NCBI GenBank assembly: GCA_001630475.1
Contig: KV419399.1
Span: 580,552-644,551, forward strand
Length of the DNA stretch: 64,000 nt
DNA from: Sistotremastrum niveocremeum HHB9708
Lineage: Eukaryota; Basidiomycota; Agaricomycetes; Sistotremastrales; Sistotremastraceae
Direction of reading: 5' to 3'
Positions 1 through 11,422 of the stretch are shown piece by piece. The translations under genes and the position numbers were made by a program. The notes under the pieces were generated by a model. It worked only from the letters and a program-made list of their open reading frames with translations, had not been told where the DNA came from and did not search any database. How positions within the stretch are numbered: position 1 is the stretch's first letter; the number at the start of each line of letters is the position of its first letter.

Positions 1-410
1 GAATTTCTCCCTCTTATTCGTAGAGGGCCTACCTCACAAGTGAGTCACAACCGTTCCGGAGAACCATGACACTCGGCATAGTGTTCATCGCCGTTCGCCA
101 CGACGAAGCACCAAATGCGCTCAATCGGAGAATCTGGCATGCGACCCAGGAATTATTGATAATAGCTCCTGAGTCCATCCTTGATCTGATGCATGTCGTT
201 TTCCCTGATCGTCACCAGGCACCAGGGAATCGATATAGCCTCTTCGTGCCGGGGTATTCTGCTGGAAGAAGAACGACGTCGTTTCACTGTGGGAGCAGAC
301 GGTTGACTGTTTCGCGATCGCGTCTGTCTAGCTTGTCTGTCTCTCACAGTTGGCGCTCGACTCTGATTCAAGGTTCTGGGTGTCAGGGGGGAGCGAGGGG
401 CTGCAACATG
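1..410 (-). pseudogene. Decayed, edge-truncated copy of the hypothetical gene at 31857-32673
   Basis: Read on the minus strand, this stretch matches the 5' part of the hypothetical gene at 31857-32240: the same order of a proline-rich start, a Ser/Arg-rich linker, then a conserved block (TIRENDMHQIKDGLRSYY here, TIREYEMLQIEDGIRNYY in the other copy), followed by PDSPIERIWCFVV-like sequence. Here the frame is broken: the start region runs into a stop after a few codons, and further stops follow the conserved block. The alignment runs off the left edge of the window, so the 3' part is not visible. It is a host-gene relic made by an inverted duplication that also includes the neighbouring divergent gene. 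The function of the family is not recognised. Confidence 0.6.
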
Positions 411-1230
411 TCGGACAGCGAGTGGTGGAAGGAAAAGAGCTGCACGTGGAGTACCTGATGGTGAATTAGATATTGGAACGGCGGCTATAAACTCGTCACT
501 CGTAAGACCGTCATTACATCAAGCCTGGCCATGTCTCACCTATTCCCTATAAGGATCAACTCAATGTGCTGTGGGTTTTTAAGGGACTAACTGAGGTCAC
601 TGATGCTTGGGATACCGATTGGAAAATGCCGAGAACATGGCCGAGAATGAGCAAAACCCACTCTGAGTCTCCTGGAAAGGCTCGAACATTTCTTCCCTAT
701 CAAATTCCTTGTACAGGTTATCCCAGCTGTCTCAATATACAGTCTCAGCTTTATTCATTCATGATCGTGGTGTCGTAGTGTTGAAGGTCGTGACCGCTGG
801 TTGCCGACGCCGCCCCAAGTCCCAAGGACCTGTCAAATTTTATTCTCCCAGTGACTATACAACACAACACAATTCGCCGACATGATCAGCTCATCATCGG
901 TTCATCCCCCTGATACATTGCTTCAACGACGGCCTGGTTTTTGTCACTTTACGACGTCCCAGAGTCCCAGCAAAATCCGTAAAGCTATCCCAAACCACTT
1001 TTCAACATTTGTTCTCGTCTGTCCATGGCAGAAGCAAAGCATTCGAGCAGACGGCTGTAACTTTCAAAGGGAATGTGTTTAGGAACCATTTAATCATGAA
1101 CGCGTGGTCGGAGGAATAGGGCGCCATCTCTGTGATGTCAGTGCTCAAAGACACATTGAGACCTGAATGCGCAGAGGATAGTTCGCACTGGCAGGAGGCG
1201 AGCTCAAACATAACTTCACTCTGACTAATT
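411..1230 (+). pseudogene. Decayed copy of the minus-strand gene at 31092-31869
   Basis: This stretch aligns, in inverted orientation, with 31800-31090. Shared blocks include GTCATTACATCAAG near 510, the segment around CAGGTTATCCCAGCTGT near 715, and CTGTCAAATTTTATTCTC near 830. Both copies encode a similar peptide in one frame (GYPSCLN..SQLYSF here, GYPSCSN..SQFYPF there) followed by a FND-containing segment. No uninterrupted gene can be read here: frames change and stops occur between the blocks. The duplicated unit is therefore a divergent gene pair with its shared promoter. No domain is recognised, so the ancestral function is unknown. Confidence 0.5.
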
Positions 1231-1491
1231 TCGACGTTTGCTTATTCATTACAAGTATCAGGAACATCATCTTTCAACAACTGTTTGCTGTTAGGAAATT
1301 TGACACGGAGAGCAGAGCAGCAACGTACCCAGCCAAGATCCTGCACCAGAGACCGCATCTATCCTCCATCCATCATGCGCTCTGTCTCATTGGTTCACTT
1401 GCTGGATGAATGCCGGATAAGACCTGACACGTGAAGAGATTGGCTATAGCAGCTGTACCACGGACATGCTCGTCGCCATCGAATCATTCGA

Positions 1492-2059
1492 ATGTTGGCT
1501 GATCGAACTCTATCGAAGAAACCCACTCTCCTCCTCCTCAAGCTCTGTAACCTCTGGCTAAAGCTCCTACACCACGACCCAGCCCTGAATTCTCTTCCTA
1601 CCGATGACAGTATTACTCTATCCTCTAAGTGGTCTCGTTTGCTAGGCTTACGATACGACAATAATTTCTCTGGCCCTCATCGACATCCAAGTACGTTGCT
1701 TTTTGAAGCCATAGCTAGCCGTCCGAGGCAGCACATTGGATATGACGTCTTCGCGCCGCTCTTTCTGGAACTTCACGATGAAACAAGACGAGTTCCATTA
1801 CATCTATCGCCAACGCCTGTTCTACTTTCAGTCCACAATGCCAAACCGGTCGAGCTCTGTCAGATCATTCCACCAAAAAATACTTCGGAATTGTGACAGT
1901 CTGTTGGGAGTATTCAACTCTTCGTTCGTCGTCCTCGCGAAGCAGCTCAAGCTTTCTCCCGATCCAACACTATCTCCACGGGACCAAGCCTGTTTACAAG
2001 AGCAGGTGGGACAACATGCCCAAATCTTTCGCGACCTAGGTCAGAACCCCTACTCCTAA
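1492..2059 (+). CDS. Possible two-exon hypothetical gene
   Basis: An open stretch from an ATG at 1492 to about 1690 (leucine-rich start, LLLLKLCNLWLKLL) can be joined through a short candidate intron (GTACGT donor near 1692, weak acceptor near 1728) to a second open stretch. The second part has protein-like composition (SSRRSFWNFTMKQDEFHYIY, later KQLKLSPDPTLSPRDQ) and ends at a stop at 2057-2059. The acceptor is weak and the intron would be shorter than its neighbours, so the model may be wrong or the gene may be a relic. No family is recognised. It lies upstream of the permease gene on the same strand. Confidence 0.3.
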
Positions 2060-2421
2060 ATGTCTACCCCAGGCGCCTGTGTCAATGAGTCCTGGGATGT
2101 GCAAATATTGTTAATGGCTATGTGAATGGTCTTATCAGGATCAGCTGGTACCCGAGCATTCTTTCGGATAACAAAGTATTTTCAGCAATAATAGACCTTG
2201 TATATGCAGAAACTTGCCAAAAATATTATTTGCAGAGCGCAGCGCGGGTGAGTTCGGCGGAGAAGCCGACGTCAGCTCTTGCTCCATTTCGCGCTGAAGT
2301 TGCGTGCTCTGATGCTTGACTCGCACGTCGGGCGCGTACTTCCCATGGATAGACTGTCCCATAGTTCCAATTTACCTCCGTCCAGGCACTTTGCCTGTAA
2401 TTCAATCCCTCGGCAGGAGAA
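2060..2421. other. Intergenic, upstream of permease gene
   Basis: About 360 bp between the possible hypothetical gene and the permease start. No convincing coding exon, RNA gene or repeat was seen. It presumably contains the permease promoter, but no clear TATA element stands out. Confidence 0.5.
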
Positions 2422-3611
2422 ATGACTGCCAATCATGTGCAGGAGCCGGCGACAGCGTATAGCAACGACGACGACGGGAGCACTGATGAGACTCCCTTGC
2501 TTGTCTCTCAGGAAAACGGCCAGGATGAAGATGAAGATGCAGCCAGCCCTGGAGAGCTCACGTTCGATGAAGGTACGTCGGTTCATAGCATTGCTCATAG
2601 AACATGCTTGACCTATATCCTGTTCAGATGTCGCTGGCGGCTTAGGAAGACATCTGGGAATCGTCAGTTGTACAATGTTGATGTAAGTATAATCCTCTTC
2701 CTTGTTGCCTGTACTCACTGCAGTTATAGCGTTGGACGTATCATCGGAGTAGGCATTTTTAGCATGCCCGGTCTGATTCTGGGAAGTGTTGGATCAGTAG
2801 GAGCAAGTCTTGCGATATGGGTGGTTGGATTCATTCTGTCTTTCTGTACGTCCTTCTTATTCCAGTTCTGCTATGGAATTCTTATAACATGCGGCTGTAG
2901 GTGGTCTCTTTGTTTACCTGGAGCTGGGAACTACCTTCCCTCGTTCTGGCGCCGAAAAGGTGTATCTGGAGGCCATGTATCCTCGCCCAAAATATTTGAC
3001 GACCGTCATATTTGCTGCACACGCGATACTTCTTGGTTTCACGGCCAGTGGATGCATCGTAAGCGCGAAGTTTTAGTTCATTGTCCACACCCACTTTACT
3101 CACGTTGAGGTAGATCTTTGCGAGCAAGTAGGTCTCCAAGGCGCATTTCCTGTCTTGGTTCTAATTCCAACCAGCATCCTCATTGCACTGGGTATTCAGC
3201 CCCAGCTCTGGGTGGTCCGAGGTATTGCCCTTGGCGGTCAGTCTACTTTCAAACCTCTTGCGCTCCAACTTCTTACATTCTCGTGCAGTCATCATTTTTG
3301 TGACTCTTGTCCATGGACTCACTCCCCGCTTCGGAGTGCATCTTATGAATGCTCTGAGCTTCTTCAAGCTCGTCCTGGTTTCCTTCATCGTCATCACTGG
3401 CTTTGTTGTTATGGGTGGAGGCACTCGTGTAAAGGATCCGATGGCAAACTTTCGAGACCTGTTCGCCGGTAGCTCTCCCAATAGCAACGATGTTAGCGAT
3501 TCTCATTCTCTCATCCTGTTACATCTTACCTTTCTGTGCAGTATGCGACAGCCATGTTCAAGGTGCTCAATGCGTATGCGGGGTGGGGAAATGTCAACAA
3601 TGTCCTCAATG

Positions 3612-3634
3612 AAGTACGCTAGTGCAGTGTTAAA
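3612..3634 (+). repeat. Left hAT boundary: 8 bp target duplication plus terminal inverted repeat
   Basis: AAGTACGC (3612-3619) is host sequence, followed by the element's first bases TAGTGCAGTGTTAAA (3620-3634). The same eight bases recur after the right end. An 8 bp duplication is diagnostic for hAT insertion. Confidence 0.95.
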
Positions 3635-6600
3635 TATAGGGTGGTTAGTAACTTAGGGCGTTATTAACTTGATATTAACCCGTTAGTAACATACCGCCAA
3701 TAAATTAGATGTTACAAACCCTCGATTTCCCTCAAAACCTCTGAGAGTCCGATACACAGCTCCTGCTATCTATTCCAAGCTTTTCCGGACCTTCCCCAAC
3801 CGTGAGAGCGCGAATGGAGATGGAGAGGAGTCAAAGGCGGTCAGGCTGGGCGGAGCTTGAAATCAAATACCAACTATGGAAACACCGGTAACCCGACGAA
3901 CAGTCTTTTCTCGTGCACGCTTCTATTACGACTCAATTGTGTTCTCAAGGCGGAAGCATGACCCAAGACTTCTCAACGCTTCGAAAGTCCATCAAGCGTC
4001 TATCTGACCTCTTTGCAAGCGCTCCCCGCACGCTTCCCGAGACACCCCCGAAAACCCAACTTCCTCCAACAATCGACCATGACTTTGCCAAGGAAGAAGG
4101 TATTTGCAGTGCACTCAATAAAGCAATGCATAATTCCTGGGGCTATCGCGATATCGGAATCTCTCTCACGGAACGTGGACCCGGACTGCAGGGCACTATA
4201 GTCGTGTTGAATATGGTGCTTGATCAAGTGGAGGATGAGGACCGGAAAGGCAAAAAGCCTGTCAATATTGTATTGCTACAAGATTGGATAGAGTCTTTGG
4301 AGCAGGCTGCTATCAATGCTGGTTGCGCGGTGAGTGTGATTTGCTTTGTATCAATATTGGTGCTGAATTTCAATATGCCTGTCAGATTTCCGTTGATTCT
4401 GATGTGGAAATAGTCGAACCAAGTACTCAAAAGCAGAGTGGGAAGCGAAAATTGACTGATATGTTTGCTGTGTTGCCCTCGAAAAAGTCGAAGGGATCTG
4501 TAAGTTGTTTGTTTGTTTGTTTGTGGCAGACACTGACTGGCCGCGGAAGTCCAAATCGTCGAATCAAGGATCGAGTAATGCAGGAGGTCGTCCTCGAGAC
4601 CCTCTCGTCGATAAATTAGTTGAACCAGTTGAGGATTCAGATGCCGTCAGGTGCATATTCTGTGGAGAGACGAGGGCCCATCGCGACAGAAAACGTATCC
4701 TCAAGCACGCGAGTTTAGACTGTCGCAGCCGAAGTCGAATGTCCAAGGATCTCCGCGAGCAAGTGGCTGCAGCTCAGAAGGAGTTGGCGGGATCAGCTCA
4801 GCTTGCAGCAATGTCGACATCTGGAAAGAATGATGACAGTGTTCAGACAGCTCTTGTACACAAGCCCATTACCCGAGGATCATCTGCAGCATCAGATAAC
4901 AACTCAGTCGGCTCAAACGAAACTCAGAATGGGCCTGGTGAATATAAAAATCCGGGATTCCGTGATTTGTTTGTCATTGCTGGGGCAAAGCAGAAGGTCA
5001 TCAAACTGGATGCTCTTCTCGTCCCATTCATAGTCTGTCAGGGTCTTCCGCCACGGATGATTGACAGTGAGTGGACTCGCTCGATATTCCGGGTAGCAGC
5101 TCCGGAATGGAAGATGCCCTCTCGAACCGCTTTTGAGATTGACCGGTTGCCTTCGGAAGCAGCCTGGGTTCGAGCCGAGGTCCTGAAAATACTCAGGAGT
5201 CAGGAGAACCTAACAATGAGTTTTGATGGATGGGATTCGCAAGCACACGACTCCATTTACACGATTTCCGTCACCACCGCTCTACGCATTGCATATCTAT
5301 TCGATTACCACACCGATAATCAAGCGTCACATACAGGAGAATTTATTTCAGAATTCCTGATTAAGGTGAGCAGTATCAATTTCCGGAGCTTGTTTATCTG
5401 AATCATTATTTCAGGCTATCCAGGAGATCGGATCACATCGTTTTGCAGCAATTTGTAGTGACAATACTGGCAATACTCGAGTGGCGCGCCGCCTTGTGAC
5501 CCAGGCCATTCCGACTATTTTCAACTTGCCTGATCCATGCCATCACCTTCAAAATACTATCAAAGATATCTGCCGACTTCCGCAGTTCAAATCAGTTTGT
5601 GAATACGAGTTTGTCTCTTCTTGTTCACTCATTTTTGCTAGGTCATAAAGGGCATTGGTGCCATCACGACTTTCTTCAACAAATCAATTAAGGGCCGCGG
5701 TCTCCTGAAAGACTACAAAAAACAAGAAGGAACCAAATCTCGAGGGCTACAAGGGATAGGCAACACTCGTTTTGCCACTATTTATTGGTCTGGTATTTCG
5801 ATTGACCAGATGGCACGGCCTTTGGAACTTTTTGGTCAAAAGGAACTGGCCCCCGGTAACAAGAAGTTCGCTGGAGGCGAAGCTAACGAAAATGATGCTG
5901 ATCAGAAAAAAGCGATCGAAGTCTTACTCCCGCGGAATTTCACCAGATTCCGACAAAATCTGGGAACCCTGCTTCGTGTTCTTGGTCCCCTCGCCAAATC
6001 CATCAAAAACCTTGAATCTTCTCTTGCAACTGCCGCCGACGTCTTCCTCCACTGGCTTGCGATACAATCAGCATTGAAGAAGATTCTAGACGACGATGAA
6101 GCATGTACTGATGCCTCCATGCGAGATTTGACCCCAGAGTCATCTGTCAAGATCCGAGCCATCATCAACAAACGATTCAAGGAAATGATAGATGACGCTC
6201 CGACGGACATCTATATTGCAGCATTCTATCTAGATCCAGGTACTTGACAGAATCTGATCATTACATTGACTAACGACTTTGCGCAGAAAAACGAGGAACT
6301 GCGATACTCAAACGCGACAGCGTCTTCCCAAGCAACACTCCCAGCGGCAGCACCAATGGAAGTGTGCAAAACCGCGTCCGCCAGTTCCTTCTTCGTACGC
6401 TGAAGAGTTCAATGAATGGCGGGGGTAAGAACGTCGCCGAGCAATTAGTTGCTCAGCTTGAGCTCTATTCGGCGAACCTGCCGCCATATCATCTCCCCCT
6501 TCAAGGCGACGAAGCCATCATAGTATGGTGGCAACGTCTTCTTGTCATTCCTGGGTCTGAGGTACTTGCTGTGAGTTCATCCATACGCTTCTATACCTCT

Positions 6601-7505
6601 GCCGCTCATGATTTTTGATTATCCAGCGCATTGCTGTGAAAATTTTTGCTGCGTCACCGACCTCAATGACCGACGAACGCACCGCCTCAACGTTCTCGTG
6701 GATAAACTCCGCTCGTCGTAACGGACAGTCTCCGTCAACGATCGTCCGGATGGCACAAGTGCGGGAATATCACAGGTTGTATAGCGGAATTGAGAAGGTC
6801 CAGGTGCGTAAATTTATTCACAACTACAATAGCTTCCCTAATCCAGATTACCCAATGTTCGTAGCTCCCTACTCCTACCCGAATCAACTTTCACGCCATC
6901 AATCACGATCTATACGAGTCACGCGCCACCACTCGAGACATCAAAGCTCTCCTCAATCCCGAGACAGGTGCCGATACCGTCTTTGCCGAATCATGCGGTT
7001 CTCTCGAAGACCTTCAAAAAGCTGTCAATGCCCAATGCTCCAAACCCGCGACATCTGTGCAGGTCGATGCCATGATCAACGATACCCCTGAAGACGAGAG
7101 CACCGACCTTCAATCCGAGACGCCATCCGAACCGAACACCTTCCGCGGCGAAGAATTGGTTGATTTGGATCATCCAGCACTGACCTCTTTGTTTGATGGT
7201 GCAGATAACTCTACTATCACACAAAAAGCTTCTACACACGTCGAGATCACTGCAACTCAACAACCAGATGGTCAGGAGTGGAATCCCGAGGACTTCTGAC
7301 ATGTAGCTGAATTATACATGTTTTTAACGTTTTTAACATAGTTTTTAACCGGTTATTAACCCAAAAATCGCTGGCGGCCGGGGGCTCCGCCCCCCTTCCC
7401 CCGACATGTTATTTAACAAAGTAACACTGTTAGTTACTTTGAAATTTCGGGACAGCTTAGTAACTAACGTAACACGAGCCGGATTGACTTTTTAACACCG
7501 CACTA
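3620..7505 (+). mobile_element. hAT-family DNA transposon, apparently complete
   Basis: The element is 3,886 bp. It is bounded by terminal inverted repeats TAGTGCAGTGTTAAA and, on the other strand at the right end, TAGTGCGGTGTTAAA (one mismatch in 15), and by identical 8 bp duplications of AAGTACGC. The subterminal 100-150 bp on both sides are packed with GTTAGTAAC/GTTATTAAC-like motifs, typical of transposase-binding repeats in hAT elements. A GC-rich hairpin (GGGGGCTCCGCCCCC) lies near 7380-7396. It carries a single multi-exon transposase gene on the plus strand, the same orientation as the permease it disrupts. Perfect target duplications, nearly identical ends and an open transposase suggest a recent insertion that may still be mobile. 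Confidence 0.93.
3958..7299 (+). CDS. hAT transposase (BED zinc finger, DUF659, hAT C-terminal domain)
   Basis: The multi-exon gene starts at ATG 3958. Exon 1 runs to 4329 and encodes an N-terminal region without a recognised domain. A BED-type zinc finger follows near 4640-4730 (CIFCGETRAHRDRKRI...H...C). A DUF659-like region covers about 4990-5364 and includes the first catalytic Asp in SFDGWDSQ. The next exon holds the second Asp in CSDNTGN and the family's C..H motif (PCHHLQNTIKDI). The hAT dimerisation/C-terminal region near 6660-6720 contains SMTDERTASTFSWINSARR with the third acidic residue. An acidic tail ends at a stop at 7297-7299. Introns with good GT/AG ends are at about 4330-4385, 4500-4549, 5365-5415, 5593-5641, 6240-6285, 6571-6626 and 6804-6859. 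The 4500-4549 intron needs an acceptor at GAAG to keep frame, the only weak junction. No premature stop was seen, so the protein may be functional in cut-and-paste transposition. Confidence 0.88.
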
Positions 7506-7513
7506 AAGTACGC
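7491..7513 (+). repeat. Right hAT boundary: terminal inverted repeat plus 8 bp target duplication
   Basis: TTTAACACCGCACTA (7491-7505) is the inverted partner of the left terminus, and AAGTACGC (7506-7513) repeats the host bases at 3612-3619 exactly. Removing 3620-7513 restores an uninterrupted permease reading frame across the junction. Confidence 0.95.
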
Positions 7514-8828
7514 GATCCTATACGCACGCTCAAGATCTCAGGGCCCCTTGGCCTAGGTATATGCGCCACGCTCTTCCTACTAGCAAATATTGCCTATTTC
7601 GCTGCTGCGTCAAAAGAGGAAATTTTGGACTCCGGCATCACCGTGGCCAGCCTGTTTTTCCAAAAGGTCTTCGGTGAACATGCCCAGAGGGCTTTAACTG
7701 TGTTCGTTGCGCTTAGGTACGTTGTAGTAGTCTCATTTGGGCGCCAGACCCTGACGTAAGATCCACAGCGCGCTAGGCAATGTCTTGACTATTGTATGCG
7801 TTCACCCTCTGACATTGTCATTGCGCCTCTTATCTTGCCCTAGACTTTCGCCGCCGCCCGTGTGAACCAGGGTACGCCTATCAAAACGTCTCGGTATCTC
7901 AGGTGCTGATCTGTGGTCTTGACAGAACTTGCTAAGGAGGGTGTTCCTCTGCCGTTTGGAAACAAGTTCTGGGCATCGAACTGGCCTACCGGCAAATCAC
8001 CCATGCCCGCGCTCATCATACATCTCATTCCCTCTGTACGTAAAGAAGCTGTTATTGTCGTACTCGCTGATCTGAACCTTCGTCAGGTGCTCGTTATCGT
8101 CTTCCCACCTCCTAAGGTTGTCTATCCTTTCATTTTGAACGTAGAGGGATACCCCGCCCAAATCATACACTTCTTCATCATTGTGGTAAGGATACCGTGA
8201 GATGCCGTTCTTCCTATAGCCGACGTATTCTCCAGGGACTATTCTACTTGCGCTATACGAAACCCCATATTCGGCGGCCGTTCAAAGGTGACGTGATTAT
8301 TTGTATTTCATCGAGGAAATATATTAACTCAACTTCAGTGGGTTGGCCATTCGCCGTGTTCTACTTCATAGCAGCGTGTTTCCGTAAGCATCATCCTTCG
8401 GTTGCAAGATGCGTCTGAATGAACTAATCTCGATGCTCAGTCATGGTTGCGCCCTTCCTTCCTCCGGCTAACGGCGTTGGGGATACCCCCCCCTTTGCCT
8501 TATTGGCTGTTCGTACTTCATTTCCGTGTTATGATTAACTCGCTAATCTTCTCGTGCCTCTTTTCCCACTTATAGATATTGCGTTGTTGGAATAGCTGTC
8601 CTATTCTCTGGCGTTCTGTATTGGGCCGGATGGAGAATCATACTCCCGAGAGTGTTTGGATATGAACTCATCCCTCGAAAGGAGACATTGAGCGACGGAA
8701 CTGTGGTTACTTTGGTAAGCACTAGCTTAACCTTTGCGGTCCGCTTCGATGTGGCCACACCCTGATATCCCTTTTCTGACCTATTGTCTTCTTCCCAGTT
8801 CTCCCAACGCAGGGTTGAGAAAAAGTAG

Positions 8829-9947
8829 AGATTGTGCCTTCATTTCTTTGTTGGGTTCGCCGTCGCCGAATCTATCCATACTCTCTTCGTCGAAACTTGG
8901 TTTAGCCCACTTCGTGATTCTGGACCTGACCCTGCCGAATATACCCTAATGCTACCTCATCTCGTTCTCAAAGGCCAACAATAAGTGACTCTCGAAAGAC
9001 GTCGCTCATGGCCATGCTGAGTATTCCGAACTCACCCGTGCTCTCGCTTCTTGGCATGCTGTTTTCATCACGGTTGTTCTGTTCCCTTCCCCACATTTCG
9101 CCTTCGATTCTTCTAGGCACATGGTTGCCCATCATAGATCAAGATTCAGCCACAACTCGACGTCGCACAGGGTTCAAAGCTTTCCTCATGAGAGAACAAG
9201 CACCTGATGATCACCGCGCAGCCGTAACACCCGTGCATTGTCTTCCTGAACGCTCGAACCCTTGAGTAACCCCAAATCTCAACTCATTCCTCCCGCGTCC
9301 GCCCAGATCTCTCCCACACTCTGAATTCACTCCTACTAGCTCGAGTCACGACGACGTCACGTAGACTGACGCCTGATCAAGCCTTGTCCTTCCTTTCCTT
9401 GCTTTTCTGATCTTCGCTTCTGATCTCCCGAAAGACAATGCACGCTCCAGCCGTATAATCATTCATCCTTTGACCGCACGATTTCAGGAGTTTCGTGCGA
9501 TCTGATCTATGCGAATTAGGAAGGAGTCGACCTCGAGTTGCGGGTCGGGGTGTCCTGGCCCATGAACCCGGATTAGTAGGGTATGAAGCTTAGATTTGGA
9601 AACATACTCGTGATGAAATCTGTATGAACAAAACGTTTCAGTTAGCCGTTGCCACACATCGACACGTGTCGAAGCAGTCGAGCACGGTTCATCTCCAGGA
9701 GACTTCTGCCAGTGAGCCCAGATAAGACGGTGCCTGGTCGTCTGGTCGTGAGAATCCGTCGAGGCTTGGGACCATGCATTGCAATGAATTATTTGTTTAT
9801 TTTGATGTCGAAGGCGTCGTAAATTTCATTCGCCATGCCTCGTTTCGCGGAAGCAAAGTACCAGAAAATGAAGGAGGATATAGAGCACGTGACCGTGACC
9901 GCGCTTCTTCCCCCGTCCTCGAGCGAGCTTCAGTGTTGTAGCTCACC
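8829..9947. other. Intergenic between permease and BUB3
   Basis: About 1.1 kb. Short open stretches occur but none shows splice structure, conserved motifs or composition that would support a gene. No tRNA-like or repeat element was recognised. The BUB3 promoter should be at the right end. Confidence 0.5.
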
Positions 9948-11221
9948 ATGTCCGATCCCAAAGGTCAGTTGTAGCATTGCTATGAAATAAATGTGCTAAT
10001 ATAATGCTTCCCAGAGTTTGAACTGGAGAGTCTGCCTACCGATACCCCAGCGTCGGTTAAATTTGCCAAAAAGACGAATCACCTCTTGGTTGCATCATGG
10101 GACTCGGTCAGATATCTTATGCGAGGCCAGCTCTCTTGTCAAGCTAATCGACCATTCCACAGTCACTAAAACTCTACAATGTCGACTCAAAACAAATGCA
10201 GGCGAGCTATAATTATCGAGCGCCAGTGCTGGATTGTGCTTTTTCGGCGGACGAGACCAAAGTCTATGGAGGTGGCGCAGATTCATATGTTCGACAGTGC
10301 GTTTACCGTCTACTCTTCTTTAATCCGAAGTCTCATTGCACCCAAGACACGACATCCAAACAGGCTCTCTCCAAACACTAGGCCAACACGCAGGCGTAGT
10401 TTCTCAAATGGTCTATTCCTCAACAGTCAACGCCGTCATCTCAGGCTCCTGGGATCACACTATCCGATTCTGGGATCCCCGATCATCAACTTCTCCAGTT
10501 CTCAAACAAGATTTGCCAGAACGTGTGTATAATATGGATTATGTGTCGAGTTCATCGACGTTGGTTGTTGCGCTTGCTGGGAGACAGATGGAAGTGTATG
10601 ATGTGAGGAAGATGGATGAGCCGAAACAGAAGAGGGAGAGTAGTTTGAAGTTCATGACGAAGTCGTTGGCTGCTATGCCTGATGGACAAGGTACGTCGAC
10701 TTTGCCGTTCTTCCTTGGCAGACGCTGACGACGAGTTGTCGGTTCTGTGGTGTAGGGTATGCTATCGGCTCTGTAGAAGGCCGTATAGCATTGGAATACT
10801 TCGATCCATCACCAGCCGCCCAAGCTAAAAATTATGCCTTCAAGTGCCACCGACAAACAGTCGATGGCGAAGATCGCGTATGGCCCGTGAACGCTCTCGC
10901 ATTCCATCCCCTGTCCGTATCTCCTCCTCCATCTCCGCGCCCTCTTATACTGACCTATATATCTTCATCTTCAGACAAGGAACCTTTGTATCAGGAGGCT
11001 CTGACGGCGCCGTGGCATTTTGGGACCACGCAGCCAAGAAAAGATTACGACAACTTCCTAAATTCTCTGCGGCCGTTTCGTCGTTGTCATTCAATCATGA
11101 CGGAACGAAGTTGGCTATTGGTGTGGGCTACATGCATGACGGGGGATTGGGAGATAAAGCGTCGAAAAACACTATATATATTCGGGAAATCGGTGATGAG
11201 GCAAAGGTGAGAAGTAAGTGA
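9948..11221 (+). CDS. BUB3: Mitotic checkpoint WD40 protein BUB3
   Basis: BUB3 is the beta-propeller of the spindle assembly checkpoint. It binds the GLEBS motifs of BUB1 and BUBR1/MAD3 and brings them to phosphorylated kinetochores in the nucleus. Spliced exons give an acidic start (MSDPK then [17 protein letters not shown]), then WD-repeat blocks: [55 protein letters not shown], the typical [42 protein letters not shown], and [15 protein letters not shown]. The YAIGSVEGR...AVEYF-type segment and the [13 protein letters not shown]-like block are hallmarks that separate BUB3 from other WD40 proteins such as RAE1. Exon 1 is only 16 bp (ATG to 9963). The start is the first ATG that splices in frame. 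The stop used (11219-11221) lies just after an alternative donor, so the last few residues are uncertain. It converges on the DNA glycosylase gene. Confidence 0.93.
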
Positions 11222-11422
11222 TCATGAGAGGTACGGCGACTCGTTCTCCGCGCTCTGTGTAGTCAATACTGAGTAAACCGATTTGTGTAGATATAGAAAC
11301 AGCGAAAGGCTGGAATATATGTACATGGATTATTGTACACATTTGCAGACGTCTGAGACCATTACAAAATACACATGTATAATAACTTCGTACACTGTCT
11401 CATCCACCGACTCGAATGCTCC

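Larger units (their letters stand above)
2422..8828 (+). pseudogene. Methionine-permease-like LAT-family transporter gene, split by a hAT transposon
   Basis: Spliced exons give a polytopic membrane protein of the LAT branch of amino acid permeases, closest in feel to fungal high-affinity methionine permease (MUP1). After an acidic cytoplasmic start come DVAGGLGRHLGIVSC, VGRIIGVGIFSMPGLILGS (the family's first helix), FVYLELGTTFPRSGAEKVYL and later KVLNAYAGWGNVNNVLNEV. At that point (3611-3619) a hAT element interrupts the gene. Coding resumes at 7506-7514 with the same codons (RDPIRTLKISGPLGLG), then ELAKEG, YLRYTKPHIRRPFK, YELIPRKETLSDGT and a stop at 8826-8828. Most introns are 50-70 bp with clean GT/AG ends. 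Besides the transposon, a run of eight C at about 8486-8493 shifts the frame by +1 before PLPYWLYCVVGIAVLF; seven C would restore it. The gene is therefore probably non-functional in this haplotype. MUP1-type proteins import methionine at the plasma membrane. The LAT assignment is firm; substrate is inferred. Confidence 0.85.
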
